Under the pieces are notes generated by a model, which ran no database searches, was not told the DNA's origin, and worked only from the letters and a program-made list of their open reading frames with translations. Source: Catalinimonas alkaloidigena (GTDB lineage: Bacteria; Bacteroidota; Bacteroidia; Cytophagales; Cyclobacteriaceae). Taken from it: a stretch of DNA of 64,000 bases. Location of the stretch: contig NZ_JAQFIL010000001.1 in the NCBI RefSeq assembly GCF_029504655.1, forward strand, positions 5,337,001-5,401,000. The letters are read 5' to 3'. Positions 52,783 through 62,686 of the stretch are shown piece after piece; position 1 is the stretch's first letter; each line of letters opens with the position of its first letter. Made by a program: the position numbers and the translations under genes.

Positions 52783-55524
52783 ATGAAGACGATGAAAGCA
52801 GTTATCAGTGGAGTATTCCTCCTGTTCCTAATCTCCACAGCAGTTGCTCAGGATATGCCCTGGCGCCTGACTGGCCGTATAATCGACGCTTCGGATACCT
52901 CAGGAGTAATCGGGGCTACCGTGATGATGATCAACGTTAAAGACTCAACCCGATCCCGGTTTGTTGCTACTGAAAGCGACGGTAATTTCACGATCAACAA
53001 TCTGGAGAAAGCCTTTTACCGACTGCAAATTTCCAGTGTTGGTTATAAGCCTTACCGCCGCATTTTCAGACTTACCCAGGCTGAAACAGACTTAGGAGTA
53101 ATCCAACTGGAGCCGGATGTGAAATTGCTGGATGAAATTTCGGTAGAAGGGGAAGTAGTACCCGTAGAGCAGCTGGGCGATACCACCCAGTATAATGCCG
53201 ATGCCTTTAAAACCAACCCGGATGCCAGCGCTCGTGATCTGGTTAGTAAAATGCCGGGGATTATCGTAGATAGTGATGGGGTAACCGCCAATGGTGAAAG
53301 CATTGAGCAGGTATTGCTCGATGGCAAACGTTTTTTCGGACAAGACCCGCTATTGTCGCTGAATACGATCCCGGCCGATATTGTAGACAAAATCCAGGTA
53401 TACGATGAAGAAAGCGAGCAATCCCAGCTTACCGGATTTGACGATGGCAATACGACCAAAACCATGAATGTGGTGACCAAAGCAGACAAGCGAAACGGGC
53501 AGTTTGGCCGGGCATATGCCGGCTATGGTACCGATAACCTATATGAAGCAGGAGCCACTATCAATTCATTCAACCAGGATAGTAGAACTACCATTCTGGG
53601 AATGACCAACAACATCAATCAGCAAAACTTTGGTAGCGAAGACCTGGCGGAGGTAAGCGGAGGGCGCGGTGGATTCAGACGAGGAGGCGGAAATAATAAC
53701 TTCATCACGGGTGTTCAGGACGGCATTACTCAAACGAATGCACTTGGCGTTAACTTTACGAATGACTGGGGAGAAAAAACCACTTTTGAAGGAAGCTATT
53801 TTTTCAACCAGACCAGTAACAGCAACAATCAACAGCTTACCAGGGAATCGTTTTTACCCAGCGGCAGTCAGTACTACCAGGAAGATCAGCAATCGTTCAC
53901 GGATAACCTGAACCATCGGCTGAATATGAGGATAGGTTACAAGATCAATGATAACAATAACCTTATGCTCAGGTCAGCCATTAGTTATCAGGATAACCAA
54001 CAAAATGAAAGCACCCTCGGACAAACCGAGTATACTGATGGTGAACTGCTGAGCGAAACCCATAACAATTTCTCGAGCTTAAACCAGGCGTTTAGTGTAA
54101 GAAATGATCTGATCTTCCAGCATAAATTTACGAAAATTGGTCGGACACTTTCCCTGGAGGTTAATTCCCAGATCAACCCGACGACAAGAGAAAATTACCT
54201 GGAGGATCTGACGTTGGACTCGCTGACAGAGTATCTTACCGATGAGCAGCAGTACACACTGGGTTCTTCCGTAGTGTATACCGAGCCGATTGGCTCCACC
54301 GCCCAACTAGCCCTTAAATATCAGGTCAATCACAGCTCGCGAGAATCCGATCGGGATACCTATACCTTGCAGGAAGGAGACGAAAAAAAATCGTTCAGTG
54401 AGGCATTGTCTAACCATTTGAAAAGTGGCTACACGACCCATGCTCCATCCATCCGTTTCTCCAACCGTCAGTTCGGTAATTTCTTTGATGTTGGGCTTAC
54501 CTACCAGTACGCCACGCTAAATAATCTTGAGTTTTCCCCTACTTCTACTCAGCTGACCAACCGTTTCAGTAATATTTTACCATCCGTGTCGGGGCGGTTT
54601 GAACTTTCTGATGATGCTAATTTGCTGATACGCTATACTACGTCAACTACAGAACCCACCATTAACCAACTACAAGGCGTATTAGACAATAGTAACCCGC
54701 TGTTTCTGTCTGTAGGAAACCCTGAACTGGACCAGACTTACACGCATGCGCTTAACATGCGTTTTCAAAAAGTGAATGCTGACAAAAATACTTCTTTCTC
54801 GAATTTTACCCGGGTATCCACAAGTTCGGATTACATTACCACCAGCACTTCCATCATTGGCGCTGACTCGGTATCAGCAGATGGGATCACGTATCAGGCG
54901 GGAGCGCAGGTAAGCACCCCCCTCAATGTAGACGGGTATTGGAACGCACAAAATAATACTACCTACGGTGTTTTGATTTCACCGCTAAAAAGTAGTTTTA
55001 ATACCTCTCTTGGTCTGGGGTACCAACGCCTGCCCGGTCTGCTTGACGGAGTTCAAAACATAGCCAATACCTATTCGGCCAACATTAAATTAGGACTGGC
55101 TAGTAATATCAGCGAAAAAATTGATTATAACCTTTACTATCAGATTAACGGAAGCCGCGTGCTCAACTCAATACAGTCAGGAAGTAATAGTCAGTACTAT
55201 ACCCAGACGCTGGGGGCGAAACTTAACCTGATCTTCGGCAAAGGCTTTGTGTTTAGAAATGAAACGTATTTTCAAAAGTACACTGGGGCTAATAGCCAGT
55301 TTGATACTAACTATACCCTCTGGAATATGGGAATTGCTAAGAAATTTCTCAAGGATGACCGCGGAGAGCTGGAACTTTCTGTCTTTGACCTGTTAGGTCA
55401 AAACCAGAGTTTTAGTCAGACAGTTAGTGCTCAGTATCTCGAGGAAACGCAGACAGAGGTACTGCAACGCTACTTCATGCTCACCTTCACATATCAGTTG
55501 AGGCATTTTAAGAAAAGTAGTTAA
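52783..55524 (+). CDS. TonB-dependent-receptor-like outer-membrane protein
   Basis: A 913-residue outer-membrane protein. Signal peptide 1-22, carboxypeptidase-regulatory-like domain about 27-112 (GRIIDASDTSGVIGATVMM), plug-like part about 120-240 (VLLDGKRFFGQDPLLSLNTIPADIVDKIQVYD) and a beta-barrel to the end. It is the group without a SusD partner that is often called outer membrane beta-barrel protein. A loop near 287-305 is rich in Gly and Arg (GGRGGFRRGGGN), like the linker of the small protein encoded just upstream. No TonB box could be identified with confidence. Cargo unknown. Its start touches the previous stop codon. Confidence 0.85.
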   Translation: MKTMKAVISGVFLLFLISTAVAQDMPWRLTGRIIDASDTSGVIGATVMMINVKDSTRSRFVATESDGNFTINNLEKAFYRLQISSVGYKPYRRIFRLTQAETDLGVIQLEPDVKLLDEISVEGEVVPVEQLGDTTQYNADAFKTNPDASARDLVSKMPGIIVDSDGVTANGESIEQVLLDGKRFFGQDPLLSLNTIPADIVDKIQVYDEESEQSQLTGFDDGNTTKTMNVVTKADKRNGQFGRAYAGYGTDNLYEAGATINSFNQDSRTTILGMTNNINQQNFGSEDLAEVSGGRGGFRRGGGNNNFITGVQDGITQTNALGVNFTNDWGEKTTFEGSYFFNQTSNSNNQQLTRESFLPSGSQYYQEDQQSFTDNLNHRLNMRIGYKINDNNNLMLRSAISYQDNQQNESTLGQTEYTDGELLSETHNNFSSLNQAFSVRNDLIFQHKFTKIGRTLSLEVNSQINPTTRENYLEDLTLDSLTEYLTDEQQYTLGSSVVYTEPIGSTAQLALKYQVNHSSRESDRDTYTLQEGDEKKSFSEALSNHLKSGYTTHAPSIRFSNRQFGNFFDVGLTYQYATLNNLEFSPTSTQLTNRFSNILPSVSGRFELSDDANLLIRYTTSTTEPTINQLQGVLDNSNPLFLSVGNPELDQTYTHALNMRFQKVNADKNTSFSNFTRVSTSSDYITTSTSIIGADSVSADGITYQAGAQVSTPLNVDGYWNAQNNTTYGVLISPLKSSFNTSLGLGYQRLPGLLDGVQNIANTYSANIKLGLASNISEKIDYNLYYQINGSRVLNSIQSGSNSQYYTQTLGAKLNLIFGKGFVFRNETYFQKYTGANSQFDTNYTLWNMGIAKKFLKDDRGELELSVFDLLGQNQSFSQTVSAQYLEETQTEVLQRYFMLTFTYQLRHFKKSS

Positions 55525-55593
55525 CAACTAACGATTCGCTATTTTCACTAAGTACCAGTCACCATTTGCTAGTCTACCCAAGTAGCTCAAAAA

Positions 55594-55624
55594 AAGATTC
55601 TCCTGAGGAGTTCTGATTTTTTTG
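55594..55624 (+). terminator. Hairpin and T-run behind the receptor gene
   Basis: A short stem around CTCC/GGAG (about 55600-55610) is followed by a run of seven T at 55617-55623, 70 bases after the stop codon at 55524. Probably the intrinsic terminator of the two-gene operon; the stem is short. Confidence 0.5.
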
Positions 55625-55766
55625 TAGTCTGTTAAGACATTCGACGCTTTGGTGATTTACCTGATATGACGCAGCTTAGCACAGAAATAGAATGACTTTT
55701 TGATAGGAATGGGCTATGCTGAATCAGTACCTCATGTTGATATGTAAAGCTTCAACAAATTTTTAA

Positions 55767-55916
55767 GAAGCTGTTTGAGTTAGTTTTTGCGAATTGAGAA
55801 AGTTCAAGCTTGTGTCTAAACATTTTTTTGGGTAATAGCAGTGCTATTGGCTGTGAAAAATGTGACTTCAGGTTTTTAAAATGCCTCCAGCTCAGAGGAT
55901 TAACTCAAACAGCTTC
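55767..55916. mobile_element. MITE-like element with 16-base terminal inverted repeats
   Basis: GAAGCTGTTTGAGTTA at 55767-55782 is repeated exactly in reverse complement at 55901-55916, giving a 150-base unit. Inside is a second nested hairpin: ACATTTTT (55820-55827) with AAAAATGT (55856-55863), around AATAGCA and TGCTATT (55834-55848). No open frame fits inside. Perfect ends, nested symmetry and size fit a non-autonomous miniature transposon or a similar palindromic repeat. I saw no second copy in this window and no clear target duplication. Confidence 0.55.
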
Positions 55917-56276
55917 AAAACGTGCCGGCTAAAGCCAGTTATTTTCTGGCACATTTCAAAGCAGTAAAATCCCAACACCATTAGCGTTCAGAACGATTTG
56001 TCCCTTCAGTGACCCTGCCTCCCCAGTTAGCCAATACAGCAACCAGTATGGGCTGATTTGTAGAAGGAGGGCTCTGTAGTGGAGTAAAGAGCCTCCCCTT
56101 ATTCTTATCTTTTTCACGCCAGTGTCAGGCGGCTTTCTCAATTGAAACCTACAAGCAGGAAATGCCGCATCTAAGCAAATGCACCAACAAGAAAAAATAC
56201 CGAGAAAACCCCGGTACTGAATATTTAACTTTACCTTAACTGTATCGTTTGTTGATAACGATTAACTGTATAAGAC
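55917..56276. other. Intergenic region right of the MITE-like element
   Basis: About 360 bases. GTGCCGG (55922-55928) can pair with CTGGCAC (55946-55952), a small hairpin right behind the element. A 61-codon minus-strand frame at 55956-56141 has no signal peptide and no recognisable product; I do not call it. The end of this region is the 3' side of the EF-hand gene. Confidence 0.35.
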
Positions 56277-56579
56277 CTATGGTCTTGGACCATTTCTCTG
56301 AGGTCGCGGCGCATTTTCAAGCTCGCTTTCTATAAGAAAGCCATCACTGTCAGCATCAATTTTTGAGAAATCATTTACCAGGGGGCCTTTTACTTCACTT
56401 TTTGCCAGCTTACCGTCTTTGTTGACATCCATCTCTGATAAAAGCTGTGCAAAACTCGGTCCCCCTCCCTGCCGACCTGAAGGTCTTTGCGGGTTATTCG
56501 CCTGATTATTCTGTGATGCGCAGGCAAGCACCATGAAAGCGATTGCGCCTAATGCGATTGTTTTTACTGTTTTTTTCAT
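56277..56579 (-). CDS. Small EF-hand calcium-binding lipoprotein
   Basis: A 100-residue lipoprotein with Cys20 (VLACAS). After a linker (QRPSGRQGGGP) come two EF-hand loops: DVNKDGKLAKSE (51-62) and DADSDGFLIESE (75-86), both with the usual Asp/Asn and final Glu positions. It should bind two calcium ions at the outer membrane. It is 202 bases behind the TolC-like gene on the same strand and may be the last gene of that operon. EF-hand proteins are often near CotH genes, which fits here. Role: calcium binding, otherwise unknown. Confidence 0.8.
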   Translation of the reverse strand: MKKTVKTIALGAIAFMVLACASQNNQANNPQRPSGRQGGGPSFAQLLSEMDVNKDGKLAKSEVKGPLVNDFSKIDADSDGFLIESELENAPRPQRNGPRP

Positions 56580-56781
56580 GTTCTTTGTACTTTACTCTTT
56601 AGACGCGATTCTTCCCTTAATCCCTCAAACAAACGATAGCAATTAACTTTTTTTGTGTCCCAGTAAGAAGGGAATGATTGCTTACTGGCTAACCACACGG
56701 ATTACTACATTTGCTTTTCAAAAAAGAGTAGAAGCTCAGGGTTTTGTCAATAACATATAAACGGCTGCCACAAAGTTGTAC

Positions 56782-58002
56782 CTAATTTAAATCGGGGCTA
56801 AGATGATTTCTAAGAGGCTGCTGTTGCAGCATTTCTGCATACCATAAATACTCAATGTAAGCCTGGTAGATTTCCTTTCGTAAAAGGGTCGCAATACTTC
56901 TTGATTTGATCAGGCTGCTTTTCAACCTAATAACGGTAATCGGATTACTGCTTTTAATTTCCTGAAGATTGGATGCTAATACGTCTACGTTTAAACTGTC
57001 CAATTGATTTTGTAAGCTATTGTAACGTGTCGTTAGCGTTTTTACTTTTTTCTTCATCAACGCTAGCATTGCATGCTGTTCGTTCTTTGCATCGGCCAGG
57101 TCACCCTCTGCTTTTATCATTTCCAGCTTACGCTTGGTCATGTCAACTTTGTTTGGATTGAAAATAGGTATGGTCACTCCCATCCCTATACTCCATGGAC
57201 TTCTGTCTTGCTCGATTCGGTATTGCTGGTACTGTGCCTGCAGAAACCCTACATTGATGTTTGCTTTCTCCAATGCCCATTCTGACTTGGAAAGCTCAAC
57301 CTGCTTTTGCCGATAAGCCACTTCGCCAAATTCAGTCACACTTGAATAGTATTCGATCACTTGTTGTACTTTGTCAATGGAAATTAACTCACTCAAAGAC
57401 CATGAAATCACTTGGTTTTGCGCTGGTGGATATAGTGCTTCAATATTACTACGCAGCGCTTCTTCCTCGAAAAATAATTCTTCCAGTGCTACGAGCTTTT
57501 CTACCTGTTCAATTTTTAAATCAGTATACTCATTGGCATCAAAGAAATCGGAAAAACGTTGTGCTTCCAGAATTTTTATCAATGTTTTTACCAGCTCATG
57601 TTCTTCTTCCTTCAGCTTTTTTTGTTCCTCGAGATAGACCCAGTCGATGATTGCTTCGTAATGGGTTTTCAAGAGCTTTTTCAGTTCACGTTGACGATCA
57701 AGCTGCAACACCTCCTGATAGGTTTGAAAGTATTGTTTATTACGTTTCTCTTCCCAGGGGTTGGCTGGTTGCAATCGTAAGGCATAATCCTGACGTTCAG
57801 TATCTATTTGATTACTCTCGGTTCTAAATTCCAATTCGCGAAACACAGAAAGCCGGTAAGGATTTGACTTCAGATAAATATCCTGATGGTCAAATACCTG
57901 AATAGCAGGCGCCTCCAAGGCTGACCATAAGAAATCCTCCATTGAGACCTGGGCACTGAGAACGGTAGGTAGGAGCAAGAAAAAATTAAGAAGTGTACGC
58001 AT
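56782..58002 (-). CDS. TolC-family outer-membrane efflux protein
   Basis: A 406-residue protein with signal peptide (1-17, ending LSA-Q) and long alpha-helical, Glu/Lys/Gln-rich segments (for example EEQKKLKEEEHELVKTLIKILE; RKLEMIKAEGDLADAKNEQ), with a short beta piece SPWSIGMGVTIPIFNPNK (about 270-287) typical of the TolC barrel strands. It is somewhat shorter than usual (TolC proteins are about 430-490). It starts 4 bases behind the HlyD gene and forms with it the outer part of a tripartite export channel. There is no ABC or RND pump gene next to it in the window. Confidence 0.8.
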   Translation of the reverse strand: MRTLLNFFLLLPTVLSAQVSMEDFLWSALEAPAIQVFDHQDIYLKSNPYRLSVFRELEFRTESNQIDTERQDYALRLQPANPWEEKRNKQYFQTYQEVLQLDRQRELKKLLKTHYEAIIDWVYLEEQKKLKEEEHELVKTLIKILEAQRFSDFFDANEYTDLKIEQVEKLVALEELFFEEEALRSNIEALYPPAQNQVISWSLSELISIDKVQQVIEYYSSVTEFGEVAYRQKQVELSKSEWALEKANINVGFLQAQYQQYRIEQDRSPWSIGMGVTIPIFNPNKVDMTKRKLEMIKAEGDLADAKNEQHAMLALMKKKVKTLTTRYNSLQNQLDSLNVDVLASNLQEIKSSNPITVIRLKSSLIKSRSIATLLRKEIYQAYIEYLWYAEMLQQQPLRNHLSPDLN

Positions 58003-58006
58003 AAGC

Positions 58007-58993
58007 TTATCGAATCAATACTTTTTCACCATTGAAAAAAGTGTTTTCCACAGGAATCTCTATAAATACCTGTTGACCAAATGCTTTTGTGGCGGTAGAC
58101 TTTTGCAAAATCTCAGGAAGTTCACTGACAGACCCATAGCCAATTACTTTACCTTCTACCGAATTTCTTTGTTGGTCATAAGATGACACACTGACTATTT
58201 TTCCAACACCCAACTCTGTTGGTTTCTTTCCAACCAGGTAAGCGACTACCGTAGTAGGATGCAAGGGGTTGATTTCCAGCAAGGGGGTAAAGGAATCCAC
58301 CTGCTCCCCGGGCTTCACGTAAACATTTTTTACAACACCTGAAGCGGTGGCATATTTGTTCAACTTACTCTTTTCTGCTTCCAGTAATTTCAATTCACTT
58401 TCAAGCAGAGAAATTTGATTTTCAACCAAATGCTGCTCCGTCGTGCTCTCTTGCAAAACATCTTCAACTTTAATGTTCATTGCTTCCAGATGCTTTTGCT
58501 TTTGTTGTCTGAGCGATCTGACTTTTATTGATATTGGTGAATTTTCACTGGTTTTCTTATCAGAAGTAAATGCTTTTGTAAGCGCCTCATTCATCCTGAT
58601 CTCACTTTCCAGCTCCATTATCTCGGCATCAAGTTCTTCTATTTCAATCCCTTTTTGGGCTTTGAGATAGGAGATTTCCGCATTGGCGAGCTTCGCTTTT
58701 TCGTCACGTTCGGATTTATAAACAGCAATGCGATTGGTGAGCTTAGCGATGTCTACCTCCAGCGCATCGCTGCTGAGCTCGACCAAAAGATCGCCCTTTT
58801 TCACTTGCATTCCGGGGACAATATTTACAGACTTTACCAGTGCGGATTTTTCTGTATTTACTTTGTATTCTGAAGTTTGTGCTATCCCTATGGAAGCTTC
58901 ACCACTTCCTTTAAAATATTTGCCGCTGATAAACAGCATGGCAACCAACATCAAGGCAATTAATATGTAAAACCAATTCGTTCTTTTTTCCAT
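58007..58993 (-). CDS. HlyD-family membrane-fusion (adaptor) protein
   Basis: A 328-residue protein with one N-terminal transmembrane helix (about 7-25), a lipoyl half (KSVNIVPGMQVKKGDLLVEL, about 54-73), a long coiled-coil hairpin (about 78-210), the second lipoyl half (ASGVVKNVYVKPGEQV, about 218-233) and a beta-barrel part (VVAYLVGKKP on). This is the normal order of HlyD/MFP adaptors, which join an inner-membrane component to TolC. Its ATG overlaps the DUF4956 stop by one base (TGATG), so the two are translated together. That makes the DUF4956 protein the best candidate inner-membrane partner. Confidence 0.88.
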   Translation of the reverse strand: MEKRTNWFYILIALMLVAMLFISGKYFKGSGEASIGIAQTSEYKVNTEKSALVKSVNIVPGMQVKKGDLLVELSSDALEVDIAKLTNRIAVYKSERDEKAKLANAEISYLKAQKGIEIEELDAEIMELESEIRMNEALTKAFTSDKKTSENSPISIKVRSLRQQKQKHLEAMNIKVEDVLQESTTEQHLVENQISLLESELKLLEAEKSKLNKYATASGVVKNVYVKPGEQVDSFTPLLEINPLHPTTVVAYLVGKKPTELGVGKIVSVSSYDQQRNSVEGKVIGYGSVSELPEILQKSTATKAFGQQVFIEIPVENTFFNGEKVLIR

Positions 58994-59664
58994 CAGTTTG
59001 ATACAATTTCATTGGACATCAGCTTAAGCTGAGATATTCCTTCTATAGTTTTGAGCGCATACATCAGATCCCCTTTTGTTATCGTAGATTTTAACGTTAC
59101 TGCAAACTGATACCGAACTGCCATGTCTTTGGTCACCTGAATGCTAAGGATGCGAGCGTCCTTACAATGATTCTGAATGAGACTGGTAATCCTTTCCATT
59201 TTGTTAGCGTCCTGAACTGTAAAAAACAAATGGCTGTGATTTGAATAAGACCGGAAAGGGGATGAGTGTAGTAAAAATGCGGCCAGGCAAAACAGGATAG
59301 ATCCCACAAACGAAATGGTGAAGCCAAAAACGCCAATAGCCAGGCCTGTACTTAAAGCCGCGAACAAAAACAACACATCCCTCGGGTCATCAATACGGGT
59401 GCGAAAGCGAATAATGGCCATGGCTCCAAATACCCCTAATCCGCGTGCCAGACTATCTCCGATCGCCATCATAACCAAAGTGGTTACCAATGCTCCCAGA
59501 ATCAATGACTGAAAGAAGTTTTTGGGATAATAACTACCGGTAAAGGTGAGTCTATGTGTGATGGCAATCAAAGAAGACAGCACAAAAGCCCATAGAAAAG
59601 AATAGGTAATGTTGACCAGCTGTGGGTATTCGTAAACCGGTTGATCGGGAAATAATTCAAACAT
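58993..59664 (-). CDS. DUF4956 family inner-membrane protein
   Basis: A 223-residue protein with about four transmembrane helices (about 15-35, 47-70, 98-115, 118-135) and a soluble C-terminal domain (about 145-220) of ACT-like alternation. GDSLARGLGVFGAMAIIRFRTRIDDPRD (about 69-96) is the strongly conserved core of DUF4956. The family is usually found next to CotH and VTC-domain (polyphosphate polymerase-like) genes; CotH is present here, VTC is not seen in the window. It is the only inner-membrane protein between CotH and HlyD-TolC. Function unknown. It starts 11 bases behind the lamin-tail gene. Confidence 0.88.
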   Translation of the reverse strand: MFELFPDQPVYEYPQLVNITYSFLWAFVLSSLIAITHRLTFTGSYYPKNFFQSLILGALVTTLVMMAIGDSLARGLGVFGAMAIIRFRTRIDDPRDVLFLFAALSTGLAIGVFGFTISFVGSILFCLAAFLLHSSPFRSYSNHSHLFFTVQDANKMERITSLIQNHCKDARILSIQVTKDMAVRYQFAVTLKSTITKGDLMYALKTIEGISQLKLMSNEIVSN

Positions 59665-59675
59665 GGGTTAGCTGG

Positions 59676-60929
59676 TTAATTATTAGATTGACCCGGTGTA
59701 GGAGTATCCAAAGCCCCCCAGTTCGTGCTACCATCTGATGTTCGTCCCCAGGATATATTTTCGTTTTGCGCCTCAAAGGTGTATGTATCCATGGTTCTGC
59801 CATCGATGTAGAACAAGCCTACATCCTCGCCATCTGCACTCAAACTAAAGTTCAGGTGCAGTGGCCCCTGACTGCTAGATCCATCGGCCCACAGCACAAG
59901 GTATCCTCCGGCCGGAATCGTGGTCGCATCGGCATCATCACTGGATATTTGATCACCAAAGGGGTCTTCCTTGTTGTCAGAGAGATACATCCCTCCTATA
60001 TTTACCGGGGTGGTGCCAGCGTTATAAATTTCAATCCAATCATCAAACTCTTCTGCACCGCTATCGGTATCCGGACAACAGGAAGTATTGCTGGCCATAA
60101 ACTCATTGATAAGCAGTTGTGGCAATGGATCGGTGTTCAATAAATAACCATCGGTATTATCCGGTGCGGAAGCGGGCTTCAATGAAGACAGGCCATCAGT
60201 GCCTACCGCTTCAACATAATACTCCACTAATCCTTCCGTAGCAATACCTGGAATCGTGCCGGTATACGAGCCTCCACTTTGATAGGTCATATCAACTTCC
60301 GAAAAGGAACCACCATCAAAACGGTGATATAGTTTTACCGATGCAACACCTGAGGTTGAAATCAGCTCAGCCCTTACCACCACACTTTCATTAAGTGCAG
60401 GAACCATCGGATCACGTGATATTGAATTGATGGCGGGTGCACTGTCATCACCATTGGATTCACCCGCTGTGGTGACGCCGGTTATTTCCCAAAAATCAGA
60501 ACCATCGGGAAACCTGGCGTAGGATTGACCATTGTCGAGAGCTGGAAATTCAACTTCATCAACGAGCACACCCTCTGCATTCTCCAATGACACTGTTTCT
60601 CCCTCTGCAGAGAGTTTGAAATTGGTATTCAGTTCTGTTCCTACATCATTACAGAGCAACACCAGGAATCCATAGGCGGGAATAGTAGTCCCAGAGGGAA
60701 GACTGTATTGGTTAGCATCATCTGAAATGGTATAACCGCCAATATCTTTACTGCTTTCCAATGCGTTATATAGCTCGACCCAGTCTTCACCCGAGGCAAA
60801 AATTTCATTAATATAGATGCCTTCTATGGTCGGCTCAATTTCATCCTCATCATCACATGAAATGAGCAGTAATAGCGGAGAGAGCATGAAGAAATATGAA
60901 AACCAATTGAATTTTAAACACGATAACAT
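59676..60929 (-). CDS. Lipoprotein with two lamin-tail (LTD) domains
   Basis: A 417-residue lipoprotein with Cys25 (LLISC) followed by DDEDE. The Met at residue 15 (about 60887) is a possible later start. Two lamin-tail domains are visible: about 35-135 (IYINEIFASGEDWVELYN ... GGYTISDD ... IPAYGFLVLL) and about 275-410 (LLINEFMASN ... DDWIEIYN ... GGMYLSDN ... IPAGGYLVLWAD). An Ig-like segment lies between (about 165-255). LTD proteins next to CotH kinases are common in bacteria and may be surface binding partners or targets. It lies 68 bases behind the CotH gene. Confidence 0.85.
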   Translation of the reverse strand: MLSCLKFNWFSYFFMLSPLLLLISCDDEDEIEPTIEGIYINEIFASGEDWVELYNALESSKDIGGYTISDDANQYSLPSGTTIPAYGFLVLLCNDVGTELNTNFKLSAEGETVSLENAEGVLVDEVEFPALDNGQSYARFPDGSDFWEITGVTTAGESNGDDSAPAINSISRDPMVPALNESVVVRAELISTSGVASVKLYHRFDGGSFSEVDMTYQSGGSYTGTIPGIATEGLVEYYVEAVGTDGLSSLKPASAPDNTDGYLLNTDPLPQLLINEFMASNTSCCPDTDSGAEEFDDWIEIYNAGTTPVNIGGMYLSDNKEDPFGDQISSDDADATTIPAGGYLVLWADGSSSQGPLHLNFSLSADGEDVGLFYIDGRTMDTYTFEAQNENISWGRTSDGSTNWGALDTPTPGQSNN

Positions 60930-60997
60930 GACCTAATCTTTAATTAATTTGTAATGGTGCGATACAGATGTATCAAAAGGACGCCACCTGCTTTCCA

Positions 60998-62407
60998 TTA
61001 GTCCAAATAGGCTTCCACTGCTGCGGCCCGTTGTGTCGCGTGCGTTTTAAGCGTATTGACGGCTGACTGGAATTCAGCGCTACTGTTCAAAAATGTATAT
61101 CCATCGGTTTCACTGGTGGCATACGGTTCAATGAGGGCGGCATAGGTGGTGTAGGTGGCTTGTATTGTACTGGGATCAAACACTCCGCTTATCACCTCTT
61201 CCACGTACGTATCATATTGCGCTTTGTAAGATGTGTCTGCATACAAATACCCGATCAACGGCCATTGTGTTGATGACAAGCCTGAGAAATTTAGTGGTAG
61301 CGCCCCCTCCCTATTACCGTTTTGTAAAGCTTCATTATTATCCCAGGGAATCCAGGTGAGCAAGTTGTTGTCCGGATTATTATATAAATAATAATTGTGC
61401 GTCATCCTTCCGTAGGTATCCCAGTTTTGAATCACCGTATTTACTGCCAGGTACTTCAGGAATACATCCGTATCAAAGACAGTTTCCAGGCCCGCCCTCC
61501 AGGCAGCCGCATCCGTGGTTCGGTTGTCAGCATGCAAAGCGACGAACAGGTTCTGGATGTCGGACCAGTCGGCAGCCTCTTCATTGGTTTGTTTTACAAA
61601 AACAGATTCACTGAATGTGCCGGCGGCAAAGCTTGCCCCATTACCATCCGGTTTATACAAGTTCCCGTCATTATCAGAAAACTGGGTATCGATGACGGTA
61701 TCGTCTACTTCTTCAACGAGTGTATATAATCCAAAGTAAATGGGGCCATCACCATGATCTACATACAGGGTATAAAAGGCCGTATGCGAGCCAGCCAGTC
61801 CGGCATTTCTGAAAATATCACCGGCCACTTTTTCACGAAGAAAGGATTTATCGTTGTAGTTGTTTTTAAGACTCAGCTGCTTGAACCCAAAAAAACGTTG
61901 GTTCTCTATTTGTGGATAGTCATCTTCAAACTCATCAAAGTCCAGTTTGAAAGACAACTTCATATTTCCGGTCTGCCAGGTGGATGCCAAACTAGAGTTT
62001 CCTTTAAATCGGACTCCTACCCTATACCACGCTTTGCCTTCGTAAAACACTTCTGCCGGTACGAAGATGGGATTCTCATCGGAAAATGAATTACCTCCCC
62101 AACCTCTGAATCCAGTGGTGCCGTAAAGGCTGGTCAAATTTGCCAGCATTTCAGCCCAACGCTCTGACGAAATTACAATGTCTAAACGCTTTACTTCATT
62201 ATCCGGAAATACCTCATCAAAATTTGGTTCAGCATCATTGCTGTGCGTTTCAGTAGTCCAGTCGGTTGCTTCAAAATCAGCATCCTCAATCTCTGTTGTG
62301 GTTTCATCGTCTATTGTTGCGATGTCATCTTCTGAGCATCCTGTAATAAGCGTTATCACCATTAATACAGGCATCAATGAAGTTGAAAGCTTAATTATCA
62401 GTTTCAT
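60998..62407 (-). CDS. CotH-family kinase-like lipoprotein
   Basis: A 469-residue lipoprotein with Cys24 (ITGC) and an acidic stretch after it. The CotH domain covers about 70-430: VRFKGNSSL (about 132-140), KLSFKLDFDEF, LSLKNNYNDKSFLREKVA (about 178-195), YFGLYTLVEEVDD (about 224-236), NWDTYGRMTHNYYLYNN (about 328-344) and TWIPWDNNEAL (about 350-360). The D-x-N of the last block is the likely Mg site. Known CotH proteins are atypical protein kinases that modify exported proteins. Inside this operon it may modify the lamin-tail lipoprotein; this is inference. The ATG at 62407 gives a standard lipoprotein signal. Confidence 0.9.
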   Translation of the reverse strand: MKLIIKLSTSLMPVLMVITLITGCSEDDIATIDDETTTEIEDADFEATDWTTETHSNDAEPNFDEVFPDNEVKRLDIVISSERWAEMLANLTSLYGTTGFRGWGGNSFSDENPIFVPAEVFYEGKAWYRVGVRFKGNSSLASTWQTGNMKLSFKLDFDEFEDDYPQIENQRFFGFKQLSLKNNYNDKSFLREKVAGDIFRNAGLAGSHTAFYTLYVDHGDGPIYFGLYTLVEEVDDTVIDTQFSDNDGNLYKPDGNGASFAAGTFSESVFVKQTNEEAADWSDIQNLFVALHADNRTTDAAAWRAGLETVFDTDVFLKYLAVNTVIQNWDTYGRMTHNYYLYNNPDNNLLTWIPWDNNEALQNGNREGALPLNFSGLSSTQWPLIGYLYADTSYKAQYDTYVEEVISGVFDPSTIQATYTTYAALIEPYATSETDGYTFLNSSAEFQSAVNTLKTHATQRAAAVEAYLD

Positions 62408-62686
62408 GGTATTGTTTCATTTTTGTGGGTTGTTTTAGATAAGTCTTTATAAGGGGTATTTTGAATGTATAGACGTAGAACCTGTGTAATTCCCTCGGAA
62501 AAAAGATAAAATTCTACTTTTTCAATGGCTTGCTATATGTATTCGGTTGATGAGATTTGTAAAAGAAAAACAGGTGTATCAAACCCTTTAAAACAGGCCA
62601 TAACCAACCATTTGTATGTTTTGCCATTTTCCTTTAACTGAACTTTTTCTTCACCAACAAATAAATTGAAAGATTGACACTTCAAG

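Noticed and set aside
55956..56141. 61-codon minus-strand frame near the MITE-like element
   Set aside because: No family resemblance and no signal peptide; not a transposase.
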